From positions 25,939,662 through 26,003,661 of the forward strand of contig NC_045143.1 in the NCBI RefSeq assembly GCF_008831285.2: DNA of 64,000 nucleotides. Reading direction: 5' to 3'. Positions 12,886 to 24,262 of the stretch are shown in pieces. The translations under genes and the position numbers were made by a program. The first letter of the stretch is position 1. The number at the start of each line of letters is the position of its first letter. Below the pieces are notes generated by a model. That model searched no databases and had not been told where the DNA came from. It saw only the letters and a list, made by a program, of their open reading frames with translations. The stretch comes from Nymphaea colorata (lineage: Eukaryota > Streptophyta > Magnoliopsida > Nymphaeales > Nymphaeaceae).

Positions 12886-13187
12886 CCACCATGTTAAGCA
12901 AAATTGGAAGCTTCCAGGAATATAAAGATAATATTGAAGTCTTACAAAAACAAACCTTAAAATACCCTCAAAATCCTAATCAAAACTATATTGAAATCAT
13001 AAAATTAATAAAGTGTCTGTACTCATCATCCTCTCACCCATCCACCACCGAGTACTTGCTTCTAAGTGCTTGAGTCCATCTCCCTTCCTCACTCCCCTTC
13101 GTTTTATTCTTCTCCACTCCTCTGCCTCCCATGCTGTTGTAAAAGCGAACCGGTGCTTTTTTGCTTAAACCCGGCCCCATTTCTGTT

Positions 13188-13199
13188 TGGTATCAGAGC
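13188..13199 (+). other. tRNA-Met-type primer-binding site
   Basis: TGGTATCAGAGC lies 22 bases after the end of the right leader arm. This 12-mer is complementary to the 3' end of plant initiator tRNA-Met, and primes minus-strand synthesis in Caulimoviridae and many Copia elements. The left leader copy diverges just after TTCTGTTTGG, so its site is lost. Confidence 0.75.
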
Positions 13200-13392
13200 A
13201 TAGTAGTACGCTCTTGGTGTTGCAAGTATGTTCTGCTTTTAATGAAAGTTTTTATGTGTGTTCAGATAGTAATATCAATTAAGAGAATAAGTATTGTTGA
13301 ACAATAATATAAGCATATTGAAATATGTATATGTACAAAAATTAAAAGAAAGTAATTAATTTGTGTAATTATCAAGTGATACTTAACAAAGT

Positions 13393-15710
13393 TCAAATAA
13401 CTTTTGTTGGCAATTGGTCAATTGTATCTTCATGATTGTTATATTCATTAATGGATGACAGTTCATCGTCATTTGAACCATCCAAATATTGAATAAGTTC
13501 ATCTTCAACATCATCTAAACTCTCATATTCTAATTCTTCTATTATTGTTTTACCTTCATATAAAAACACTAACACATAACAAAATGCAACAATTAGTAAA
13601 GAAACAGGACAATGTTCTTATCTTTATTTCAAAAATTATAAACATATAGCATTACCTTTGCCAGCACTTTTCTTTTGAGAAGATGAAACACTTTTTGTAT
13701 TCATCTTCATATATACATGATGAAAACCAAAGAATTAAGTTTTTCTTGCTCAATGTGATTTCTTGTTTTTGTATGTACCTATCATGTAATTGCATTAGTT
13801 AATCATTTTGATAATTATAAAAAAACATTTGAATGATAGCACAATAAATTATTTGAAAATTTCATTTATTTACCAAAAAGAATGAGCTGCATTTACATTC
13901 ATATCCTGATGCACTGTATGTAAGATTGAGAATTCTCATAGCAAAATTCTTCAATTCTTTTGTATTTTCACCAAATGTATTCCACCAATCAATTGACGAA
14001 AATAAATGAGAAGAGTAGTTTAGATAACTTCATTTGATCCACTCATAAGTTCATAATATAAATTAAAACAACAACAAAAAATATGTACCACGATGTTTTT
14101 TCTTTCTTGTTTTAATTACTAATGATGTGCCGAACTCACCAACTTCGTTCTCATATGGATCAAGTTGAACTAAAATATCAAATCTTTCTTCTATAGTAGG
14201 CACCAAAATTTAGCATTCCATTAGCCCATGCTTTATTCTTTTATCTTTGAGGACATCATTGTCATAATGAAAATGTGAGTTTAGATAATACCTTGCAGCA
14301 TGTAAACGATGATGCATTTGATTATCTCACCTATTATCAATTATTTGCTAAAATTTTATATATCTTTTTTTATCATTATCTATATTACATGTAGTTTTTT
14401 CGTTTGCCCTTTTCATATGATTGTATAAAAATCCCTCAACTAGCTTTTCATCTGAATCAGCAACTCTCAACACCTTCAATAAAGATAATTAACCTTAATA
14501 ATATTTCATCTTGAGTAACAATTCGCATTACTACCTTGCCTTTGGGATTTTTAGTATAATAATCACTGCCTTGAAATTCTAGAGATAGAAACATGTTCTT
14601 CAATGCTATTTTGTTTGTAAAATACTAAAGTAAGATACAAAGTAGCAAAACATGTAATAGCAGGCAGTTGAAGTTCTTTATCATTTATGCATTTTCTCAT
14701 CAAATTTAATACCTAAGTATGTTCATATATAAGTGTACTTACAACTTTTGTTTTTTCAATCACTTCCTTAAGCAAACGTATCTTAGCAATATTTTCAAAA
14801 ATTAAATCTAGGCAATGAGCTGCACAAGGTGTCCAAAAAATATGTTGAAAGCTATCAATTTCTTTTAACTTCATACCTACCTACTGCTTTGTAGTTAGCA
14901 GCATTATCAGGAACTAATTACATTACGTTTTTCTCTCTAACTTTTTTAATTAACTCTATGAATAGTTTTACCAAATTGTTAGCTGTCTTTTTTATACCAT
15001 TAATATCGTAAGACTTCAAAAAAGTTGTACCTGAAGGATTATTTACAAGAAAGTTAATCAAATTTCTACTTTTACTATCAATCGAGTTATTTGCCATTAT
15101 GGTACAACCAGTGTTCAACCATGTCTTCTTGTAGTCCTTTAATTTTATTTGCAGTTTATCAACTTCTTCTTATAGGATTGAAGTCCACATATCGTTGTAG
15201 GTTGGTGGTTTCAATCATCAACCATAATTTCCCACAGCTTCAATCATTCTTCCAAAATATGGAGTGTCACAAGTTAAATGATAAAACATTTGCAAAAAAA
15301 AAAACTGAACTATGGCAGAATATACTTGCTTTCTTTCCCCTTTCTTGATGGCATTGTTGATTGTTGGTTGTCACATATCTAAAGTTATAAATTGATCCAT
15401 TGGTCCTCATGAAATTCCAAATGCATGAACATTGGGAGATGTAAGGCCACCACTAATCATTCCTTCATCCAAACATTCATTTCTATGCAATTAAAGATTG
15501 TCTTTTTTTTCTTTGCATTTCACGTTTATGTACCTGCAAATAATTATTGAAAGATTTTACAACACTTTGTTGGCTTTGTAACATGCTTTAGCATCTTTTT
15601 TAGTTTCCAAGCCTTACAATAATTTCATATCAAGTTTCTCATTTTTTCTTTATCATCATGAACTTCTTCAATGCAATGTGTCAATGCTGGATCCTGCCGT
15701 GACAATAACC
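13393..15710 (-). pseudogene. hAT transposase remnant (BED finger, DUF659, hAT dimerisation)
   Basis: Minus-strand pieces occur in the order of a plant DUF659-type hAT transposase. At 15600-15710 is a degraded BED zinc-finger start (DPA, then a C-containing segment). At 14918-15260 is a DUF659 block including SRNLINFLVN, followed at about 14890-14914 by DNAANY and at about 14800-14835 by FWTPCAAHCLD. At 13930-13995 is the C-terminal dimerisation motif (DWWNTFGE, then NFAMRILNLTYSASG). Last is an acidic tail at 13393-13575. Many stops and frameshifts lie between and within blocks, and the motif C-E-R-N reads Y-E-C-K. The protein is not functional as it stands. It is the recognisable source of the deleted copy at 4-5 kb. 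Confidence 0.85.
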
Positions 15711-15719
15711 ATCCAATAA

Positions 15720-16940
15720 GTTCAATTACATTGTATGCAAAAGCTCAAATTACTAAGCATACCCAAATATTAACAATGCATAATGTAACAAATATTAACA
15801 CCAAACGACAAATTTGAATTCTTAACAAGTAACAACATATTAGAAACTTAATGCAAAATAATTATTGAAAAAACACATAAAGGTATAAAAGAATTGTCTA
15901 CGACAATGCATCAATTACCATTGTCATGTTCTTTAACATGATATAAAATTTAAATATAAGAGAAGAAGACAAGCAGCTCTTCCAAAATGAGAACTTGTTT
16001 GATCTAGAAATAAAGAAAAAGAAAAAAATCATCCACAAAAAAATATATAATAAAAAAGGTAATTTTAGTAATGTAAATTTTCCATGTTTTTTATTTATTT
16101 ATATAAAACAATATAATGTAAAAAATATTCTTCAATTGATTCGGTAAAGGATTGAACATAGCTGTCTACCATGAGGCACAAAAAAAACAACATGAACTAA
16201 GGCACGAAAAAAATTTGAAAGAAAATATAATAAGTTAAAGATGCATTAAATGCTAAGTCATAAAGTAAGGATACAAATCCCAAAACATATAATAAACTAA
16301 GACACCACTTGTGACACTTGGCAACAATGGGAGGAGGACCACCATCAATGGACTACATGTCTAGACTTCAAATGATGACAATAGTAAAATAAAGATGAAC
16401 ACGTAATATGAGTGCAAGGATGGCAGGTGTGAAGAAAATAAGTTCAAGGTCTTGACTTTGTAAGCCACATTACCACAACATCGTAAGCCACAGCACTGGC
16501 CTTGGTGATACACACAAAGTAACAAAAGCACCATGTGGACACACTGTATACCATCACAGCAACACGCAGAGGGTGGCCAGTCATGGCCAGAGAGCTGAGA
16601 GAGCGAGAGCGTGGCCATGGCCAGAGAGACAAAAACAAACACATAAAGGTGGCCACCTATGTTCGGTGTCTGCCATGGAGAGGAAGAGACTCAAAGAGAG
16701 ACACCTACAGTTGCAATTGAAATTCTGACATTGGGTGATGGCTTCACCTACTGTAGGTCGAGCCTCTAGCAATTTCACAGGCGTGCAATGATGGTTGAAA
16801 TCTTCAATTTCACATCTGATTTGGGATTGAGAAAAGGGGATTTAGGGATACAAACGGGGTTCAGTTAGGGCTACGTGTGAAGTCCTTTTGACCAGTTTTA
16901 CTTAGTTTTTAATTTTTTTAATTAAAAAAACTAAACAGAC
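15720..16940. other. 5' non-coding part of the hAT element
   Basis: AT-rich from 15720 to 16310, then a moderately GC-rich block (16320-16870) with purine-rich short repeats around gagagag. Overlapping frames here (for example 16361-16642 and 16535-16720) contradict one another on both strands and show no domain. Likely the leader/promoter side of the element or a nested insertion. Confidence 0.4.
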
Positions 16941-17739
16941 TACATCCCTGAGGTGTACACCTCAAGCACGGAGTGTACCACGGATGGAGGCATACACCTC
17001 TACCAAATGAGGCACATGCTTCAAGGATGTGTGCGCCTCACGGCAAGGCCTCAAGGCGTTTTTTTCTAAAAAATGCTTTGAGTCACATTTTTTTGTGTGG
17101 GGCGTATGCTTCTTACAACATTGTTGTGAAGTAGAACAAGGCAAAGCGAAGCACTAAGCTGGTGATGCAATGCGTAGCTAAGCGATGCATAGTGAAGCTT
17201 AATTTAGTTACATGGCAGAAATACTCTAACATATTATATCAACAAAAATCATGTCAAAAATTAAAAAGAAAAGTAAAAAACATTTTTCTTGTGCCAAAAT
17301 CAGAAATGAAAGATGGCACTGTTTAGCTATTTGCAAGAAAGTTTAATTAGTTGTTATCAACAATTATACATAAAAGTTTATAAAATATTTAATACCTTAT
17401 AAGTACTGCATATGAAAACAAAGAAACATTACTTTGGTTTATTTAAACAACATACTCATGATCGTCAAATGGTTATAAGTACAATAAATTCACTAAACTC
17501 TATGATTTTCATCCAATATTTACTAACTTACACTATTTCAGTCAACATAAAATGTTCAATAAATTCAACACTCATGGTTTAATCTAATTCTACCATGCAA
17601 CTGAGAAAAAAAGTAAACAAAAACAATATGAAATAGAAAATAAAAAAGATACAAGCATTAATTGCAAAACAGAGGGACCGACAGACTGGACAGATAGTCA
17701 GGCACTTGAGGTTCACATCTCGTGCGTTGAGGTATGCCC

Positions 17740-17995
17740 TTCAAATACCACCGGTAGTACGCACTGGTGGTTATGTGTTTGGTTAAGGTAATATATAGCG
17801 GTGCTAAAATTCACAGTTATAGGTTTATAGTGGTGAAAATTTCTACCGGTGGTACAGAACACCCGTGTAAGCATGTTTAGCGGCAAAGAAAAATCACTGG
17901 TATAAATGTATATGGTGGAGACCTAAACCACCTTACCATCATCAGTAGGGCTGTACCAGTCCGGTTCATCACCGGTATTGCTTACTGTCATTAAA
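17740..17995. repeat. ACCGGT / TATAGCGGTG motif array (copy A)
   Basis: Short motifs ACCGGT, CACTGGTAT, TATAGCGGTG-like and CACCGGTATT recur in both orientations every 20-40 bases. The arrangement resembles transposase-binding subterminal repeats. Equivalent arrays exist in copies B, C and D. Confidence 0.6.
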
Positions 17996-18325
17996 GAAAA
18001 GCACAAACAAAATTTATACCCCTCAAGAAAACATTTATAACCTCTAGTAAATATTTCCAAGCCTTTCAACAAAAATTATGTCTCACGTGATGTGTTCCTT
18101 CCACCTCCATGCACTAAGGGGGAACAAAACTCAGCCACGTGATGCAATGGTCAACTATTGACTGATGACTGTACCATGCTAATTAGAGATTGTGGTGGCG
18201 AGGGCAATCTGTTTTTTCGGTAAGGTTGCAAGAGGTGAAGGTATGTAGATTATGAAGTTGCTCAAAAAAATCAGAGTGAAGTCAATTTTGTGTCACTCAA
18301 CAAGAGATTTTATTGTATATATACA

Positions 18326-18925
18326 ATGATGGCAGGAAGGTATTCATACTCTGCCTCATATATCATTCGTTCTTTATAAAGAATTTCATCTTATAAAAGA
18401 ACCAAAGAAGGACGGTCTAAAAAGTGTAATGAATATGAATCTATTTTTAGTAATGTTTCTTGTAACAAAAAGTGTAGATGCCTAGTTCTACTTATTGTAT
18501 TCAAACATGTTCATGCTTTGCAACTTTGTACTTTCAGAAGTCCTAAAAATGTTCCATGTTGAAGTGTTTTGAAGATGTTGGTCATATTGCTCACTATGCT
18601 TAATAGAGCAGATTGACCTATATAAATTTAGGAAGTGGTTGCCAACACCCGCTTCTAAACAAATGATTAGTGGAATCCAACCTAAGAGTTGGGTTTTCTT
18701 TCTACTCCATGTTTTTTCTTTTGACACCTATATCATTGAATGCAGCAATGTTATTTCAATTTGAAACCAAGCTGATACCATTACTAGCATGATGATGTAA
18801 TAAATGACAATCTGTCATTGAGAAGAACCCCTGATGGTATATCAGCATAAGCTGAGATTCTTTTAAAGTACGAATAATGCAATATATGAGGCGGGGTATG
18901 AATACCTTCTTACCGTCATTGAATC
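18326..18925. repeat. Foldback inverted repeat in copy A
   Basis: The left arm (about 18326-18400, including ggaaggtattcatactctg) and the right arm (about 18850-18917) are imperfect inverse copies about 70-80 bases long, around a loop of about 450 bases. The same pair is present in copy B. Confidence 0.8.
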
Positions 18926-19390
18926 AAACCCATCAGTCCATGCACCACTTCATATATATATATATCCTCAAATAAATTAGACCGGGCAAATAATTAATGA
19001 GACCGACTAGGTTTGATGCATTTTCCTTCTGAAAGTGACAAGTAACTTATATTTATACAATAACTTACAGACACATGCCCCAATAATAGAAAATTTTAAA
19101 AAATATGAAAAACACCATTTTAACCTAATAAAAAAGAAAATACCTTTAAATAGAAAATTTTTCATGGGCCACATCTTTTGTCAGTTTCCTCAAATATTTC
19201 CATTGATTTTATAAGTATCAACATTAATAAAAAAGGCACAGGGAGAGTGTATGTACAAAATGTGATATTTTTCATTTTTTTCATAGAAATTACTCATGAT
19301 TTTAACATTTTTCTTCAATTAATGAAGCAGGTGTTTGTCAATCATTTTACAATGTCAAACAACTTTTTGCAATTTATCAAATATTAAACA

Positions 19391-20218
19391 GTTAGTTATA
19401 AATATATTAAAAGCAGATTCATTACTTGTGAATTTCTCAATTTTTTATGACAATTACTGAATTATGACAGAGAGAGGTTGGGGGCGGGGAGGGGGAAGGT
19501 GCACGAATGAACCAGAACCAGACCAGAATATCTTACATAGGTGAATTAAATGTGATGGCTAAGTATCGTTACAGAAAGATGGATAAACATATAATATTTA
19601 CATGTCAATATGTATGTAGATCCAGCAACCCAATGAAATATATTTTACAAATATAAGGGCCACATGTTAGTTGAGCCCTCCCCTGTACGCCACTAGCACG
19701 TGCTTAGTATATTATATTATTGAGGAAAATGAATTTGTTGTGTTTGATAGAATGAAATTTTGAGTTCAAAACTGAAAATGACTTGTTTGATAAATAGTAA
19801 TTAAAATTTTGTAACTGATGGATTCAAACCATCAATGCCTTAAAGAGAGAATAAAAAAATTTTAAATTCTGAAATTATAATCATAATTTCAGAATTTTGA
19901 TTTGACGATAAGCTTATAATTCTAGAATAAAAATTGTTTTTTTTAAATATAATTTTCTGTTCATAGAAAACAAATAATTTTAATTTTAAAATTCTTCAAC
20001 TTCAAGCTCATTGAACACCCCTTAATAATACAAAACACCCCTTAATAATACAACAAAGGGTTTGTGTGTCAAATTATGAGACAGTAGGCCCATCACATAA
20101 AAAAGGTATCTCTCTCTCATTATATATTCATGTGGCTGGTTGTCCAAATTTAACAATTTGTAGCTAAAAATGATAATTAAATTTGTATTTACCATGTTCT
20201 ACAACATTGTGTCTGTGC

Positions 20219-20253
<35 letters not shown>

Positions 20254-20257
20254 ATTA

Positions 20258-20334
<77 letters not shown>

Positions 20335-21290
20335 AGTTGGTGAGACGAGTTATGGCAAACGTATCATATATTCGAGCCTGCTGCTATCAAAGTGATCTTT
20401 CATTGCCGAGAACCCCTTTAAGCTTACCTACAGCCCATTTTATGCACACCTTGGGATACATAAAATTTTCGCATGCCAATACACTAATAATGAAAATGCT
20501 CTCAATTAATAAAAAAATAATAACAAAAAAACTAAAAAATGAAAAACGAGAAAGAATATTTTATTTTGAAATAATTTTCAAAATATCTTAAGCCCTAACC
20601 TTTTTTTTTTTTTTGACGTATAGTGGTGCAGCCACCAACTCCCTCCTATTTTTTGTCACCATGTGCCGATAGGGCCCATAGTAGAATGCCACTTGGGCAT
20701 CCATTTTTGAACTTAATGATAAGGACAAAAAAAGCCCCCCAAATGACAAAGATGCAAAAGTTGCTTTCTTTGTAAAACAGAAAAAGACAAAATACCTTTC
20801 GCAGAAGAGGAAAAATCCTGTAAAAACTCTCAACCGAACCACTTAGACATTACATTTTTCATGGAGTGGGATCATTCGCTTGAAACCTTCAAGGTTTTAC
20901 GTGGCAAATCTGTAATCAGACTATACCGGTTGACTTTGTGGCCAGAAAGTCCACATGATCACTTGGTTAGGCTAGGTTTATAGATATGTTTATCGGGACT
21001 TCATGTTATTAAAACTTAATAGCATGCAATACCAATATTTGCCTATATATTTAATAAAACTAGTGGTTGAATGTCTAGGTGGAAGATAGCCTAAGCATGA
21101 ATTTGTTCTCTGCTATCTGTTCATTAGCACATCGATGAGAATGAACACAAATACAAATGTACAATATGATAGAAACCACTTTAAAATAATCATATATTGA
21201 TAAAAATTTCATAATTCACAAAACAACAAGCATTACTTTTCAACAATGCAATACAAAAAATCTTGTAATTAGTTCCATGGCTTTCCTCCC
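19391..21290. other. Non-coding stretch with possible MITE and (TA)n tract
   Basis: No supported exon. Positions 19736-20035 have loosely inverted AT-rich ends (tgtttgatagaatgaaattt and an end reading aaggggtgttcaatgagctt in reverse), which may be a small Tourist-type MITE. A short cccttaataatacaa phrase is duplicated at about 20030-20055. Confidence 0.4.
20215..20335. repeat. (TA)n microsatellite
   Basis: About 120 bases of almost pure TA with a few interruptions. Confidence 0.95.
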
Positions 21291-21339
21291 CGTATGCTTG
21301 CCACCACCTCCTTGACTCAGCTTACCTTTCTCAGCTTTC

Positions 21340-21680
21340 CATCATGGGCGACGCTGTCTGTGGGAAGATCATCCACAACGTCCTCGCCTCCAGCCAGGTG
21401 GCTGATCTATCAGGCCTCAAGGGTTTGGTACCAGGGAGCTCCTCTTATGTAAACCACCAGCGGAGGGGCTGCCGACATGCGGTGATGGTGGTGATGAGAG
21501 GTCGAAACGTTCTAGGGACCGGTGCATGATATTAGTGGAGGAGCTGAAGAAGTTGGGAAGGAAGGTGGTGAAGTTGCACGTCTTCTCGGAAGAGGAGCAT
21601 GCCTTCTATGTGTGCAGCCCCAGGGAGAGGCATCTACTGAGTTGATGGGCTTCATCTCTAAGTTCATCTTTCAGTTTTGA
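21340..21680 (+). pseudogene. Plant carboxylesterase (CXE, alpha/beta-hydrolase) fragment
   Basis: The frame from 21344 starts MGDAVCGKIIHNVLASSQ, corresponding to the region around the nucleophile elbow (G-D-S-A-G-G-N) of plant CXE hydrolases. A second frame, from about 21508, contains RDRCMILVEELKKLG, then KLHVFSEEEHAFYV with the histidine expected of the catalytic triad. A third gives STELMGFISKFIF, the family's C-terminal helix. The middle of the protein is missing and at least two frameshifts separate the blocks. The serine nucleophile is not preserved (G-D-A). Known members hydrolyse short-chain esters or, in the GID1 branch, bind gibberellin; this copy cannot. It is intronless over this stretch, like most CXE genes. 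Confidence 0.72.
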
Positions 21681-21689
21681 TATATAGGT

Positions 21690-23040
21690 GTGAATGTTGT
21701 ATGAATGCTTTTTTTCTTTAATGTTGCATTAATTAATTGCTGATAGAACTCATCTGCCGCCTACAGAAAGAAGATTGTGCTGCTATGTTGCCGGTGCAAC
21801 TGTGTCGGGTGTTCTCTTGGAAAGAGTGATGTAAAATCAATGCAGTGCAAAAATGAAAAAATAAAATAGTGATATGATCGGTTTATAATGGTAGAGGCTG
21901 AATTTTTTGAAAACAAAGATATTCTACTTGAGAGAATTATAACATCTCTCCGTTCATATTCGATTTATAAGAAAAAATAAATTCCTAATGGATCCATCCT
22001 TTAAGTAAATGGTGACCAGATTGACAAATAATTTCTTAGTTACTTTGCAAAGCAACCGAAACATGTCTTCTTCCTACCCAATGTAGAGATGGCTAACCTT
22101 TTTGTTTTTTTTTTTAAAAAAAATTCATTGTGTAAAATGTTTTTTTTTTCTCGAATGATACATGTGGGTAAATCCTCATCTTATGAGGACAAATAGTAGA
22201 ATAAGAGAGGTGAGACTTGATGGGGACAAAGTTTGAAGCTAACTAAGGGGTGGTGGCATCTAAGGTGTTGTTTACAAATAAGAGGGTCTCCCATACTTTT
22301 CACTGTGACCACTTTTGATATTATAGTTGTCACTAAGAAAAGTTTTAAGTTTAAACTTTTTTTTTTTGGGTTCAGCATTTTTTTTTGTCGATCGCGATCT
22401 TAAGTTGAATGAGATGCTTTATAACCCTATGTAATTTGATATGAGTGTTTGGTCCTTCTTATGACATAATTTCTATTTGCATATAGAGATTGATCAATAA
22501 TATCATTTGATATAGCTTAAAAGGGCTACAAAAACTGCGGAACATGTTTTATTTTTTTGTTACAGTCATATTTTGAATTTAGCACTAACCTTAAAGACTT
22601 TATGGCGCAAAACAGAAGTGTTTTTTGAAATAATAAAAAAATCAATTTAAAATTTAAAAATGCTTTGAAAATTAAAAAATATTCTTACTTTAATAACAGC
22701 TATTACAAGCATGACAGATTTGATGCCTTCGTCAACCAAACCGGTAAGTCTAGATTAGCGTTTCGTTAAAGAAAAAAGCTAAAAAACCATCGGCTATCAC
22801 CTCGTTCGTTAAATATTATGAGGCGGATGCAGTTTTCTTAAGTTCCTATTTGTTTCGGATCAGATAGGGAGTTACATGTGAACATGGATTTGGATCTTTT
22901 TTTTCTTTGACCCCAATAAAATGTTTGAAGAACATAAAAGGAAAGTCCACTTCCCAAGTGCATGCTTGATGCAGATGATAAGTATCAGGGTTTTAAACGG
23001 TTTTCCGAAATGCATCACATTTTTACCATGTAAAAACCCA
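21690..23040. other. AT-rich non-coding spacer
   Basis: Contains poly-T runs (about 22105, 22140, 22360, 22380) and no supported exon. No relation to neighbouring repeats was noticed. Confidence 0.5.
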
Positions 23041-23049
23041 ATAAACAGG

Positions 23050-23509
23050 GGAAAGATTTCTAGCTCATCTTCTCGTCTACCTCTGGAGGTTGCCTCTTAC
23101 GATCTGCCCTCATCAAGGAGGGGGAGCTCGAAGGTAGCACGGCGATGGCTGGTTTCCGGTAAGATCGATCACTCTTTCCTCTCTTTTTTTTTATTTTTTT
23201 TTCCGGCCATTTCTCTATCCCTTTCTTGTTTTTCTGGCCCACGACTGGTTTTCTGGAGGAGGGAGAAGGGTCTTCGTTGTGCCATCCAGGTGGTTTCTGA
23301 TATAATTTCATCTAACATGTGTAACAACGGTCATGACTCCCCTTTTCAAACAAGTTTTTTTTTTTTAATTTATCCTCGTTGCTGTTAATTTTGTTAGTGA
23401 AGGTAGATTCCAGTGAAGACCATTCGAATTATCATTCACAAGGAAGTTGGGTGTTTCGATCTGACATTTTGAGCATTCTTTTGCTGTTACATGTTTTATC
23501 AATGGTTCC
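23050..23509 (+). other. Candidate 5' leader and intron of the SEC16-like fragment
   Basis: A pyrimidine-rich, leader-like segment ends at about 23158 with ccggtaagatcg, a good splice donor. A T-rich stretch ending in ttttgttag at about 23397 would serve as acceptor, placing a second leader exon before the start codon at 23510. If right, the fragment was copied as DNA, with its intron, not from mRNA. Confidence 0.4.
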
Positions 23510-24262
23510 ATGGATTCGCCATCTTATGCAGGATCGGATGAAGGTTTCTTTGACAACTTGTGGATGATGAGTTTCGGATCGATGGTTCTTCTGCAGCTGG
23601 TTACAGGAGGGTAATGATTCCGATGGGATCAACTGGGCTCCCTGCTGACACTTCTCTAGTGAACCTTTCCTTGAGTGAATCAGAGTACCATTCACAAGTT
23701 CAGGTGGACGAGGCTGTTGCCGGAAAAGCTGGCTCCTTTAGTGTCAGTAACTCGGTCGAAATCAAACCAGAGAAAGTAAATCAGGTTGCAGAAAGGAGTA
23801 GTTCCGATGTGCTTGTTGAGTCCAACGAGTCTGCCATACAGTAGAGTTGGTTGCACTTGGTGCCGGTGCCAATGCCCATCTGAACAATTTGGAAGCAGAT
23901 TTTCCGTCTGTTAAGGGTTCTAAGAGACCCGGGCGAGCATGAAGGAGGTGCAGTGGAGTAGCTTTCATACAGGTATGGGCGATAATGATTCTGGTGGTTT
24001 TAGTTCTCATTCAGATTTCTTTGCAGAATGGATGAAAATACATCTAGACAGACTATAGGGGAGCATGGCACCAAATTCTCATCAACGTTTTTGCAATCTC
24101 AATTGCAAAATCAAGCTGGTTTTGTTCAAAGGAGAACACACAAACTGATGCAATCAATGTTGGCCTGCAGTCGTCTTCATCTTCTGTCTTTGATAGTTCT
24201 TTTGTTCTAGATCCCCAAGAGGAGGTCATTGAGAAGGGCCTAAATGGTGAAACTGCTGATTT
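23510..24262 (+). pseudogene. SEC16: 5' fragment of a SEC16-like COPII scaffold gene
   Basis: The ATG at 23510 opens MDSPSYAGSDEGFFDNL. After a one-base loss at 23560, the frame continues DDEFRIDGSSAAGYRR. This matches the conserved start of plant SEC16 (MAG5) proteins, where an acidic F-F-D-x-L-V-D-D block comes first. Further on, at about 23945-24033, QWSSFHTGMGDND and GGFSSHSDFFAEW match the next conserved block. SEC16 organises COPII coat assembly at ER exit sites. In-frame stops (23842-23844, and near 23940) and frameshifts break the frame. The similarity ends where repeat B starts; the central conserved domain and the C terminus are absent. Assignment rests on remembered family motifs. 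Confidence 0.7.

Larger units (their letters stand above)
12366..13165. repeat. Inverted duplication of a promoter/leader segment (pararetroviral)
   Basis: About 150 bases at 12366-12518 recur in opposite orientation at 13012-13165 with high identity, separated by about 490 bases. The arms contain a pyrimidine-rich leader with the phrase cactcctctgcctccc. The left arm, read on the minus strand, is preceded by a TATA box. Two head-facing copies of one leader indicate rearranged or concatenated insertion, common in integrated plant pararetroviruses. Confidence 0.85.
13262..17131 (-). mobile_element. Larger hAT element, 5'-complete, other end truncated
   Basis: The right end at 17123 is TTACAACATTG, the same terminus as the short element at 4071-5030, with the shared subterminal block from 16946. 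The left part aligns with 4419-4850 and begins abruptly at 13262 next to the pararetroviral sequence, so the other terminus is missing. About 3.3 kb between 13670 and 16945 is absent from the short element and holds the transposase remnants. The predicted target-site octamer at the right is ttgtgaag (17124-17131); its partner is lost with the left end. Confidence 0.85.
17124..19390. repeat. Repeat family copy A (~2.2 kb)
   Basis: Collinear with copy B at 24264-26400 throughout, with many small indels and substitutions. Shared landmarks are the gtgaagtagaacaagg start, an ACCGGT-rich middle (17740-17990), a foldback pair, and a final segment around tgtatgtacaaaatgtgat. No transposase domain was found. 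Copies C and D share its first half. The ACCGGT/TATAGCGGTG repeats resemble the subterminal arrays of CACTA elements, but no CACTA terminus was located, so classification stays open. Confidence 0.85.

Noticed and set aside
16361-16778. Cysteine-rich small proteins on the minus strand
   Set aside because: Several overlapping frames on both strands are open only because of GC composition; no conserved spacing of cysteines and the region lies in the hAT element.
20215-20335. TA tract as a telomere or centromere repeat
   Set aside because: Plain dinucleotide microsatellite without a higher-order unit.
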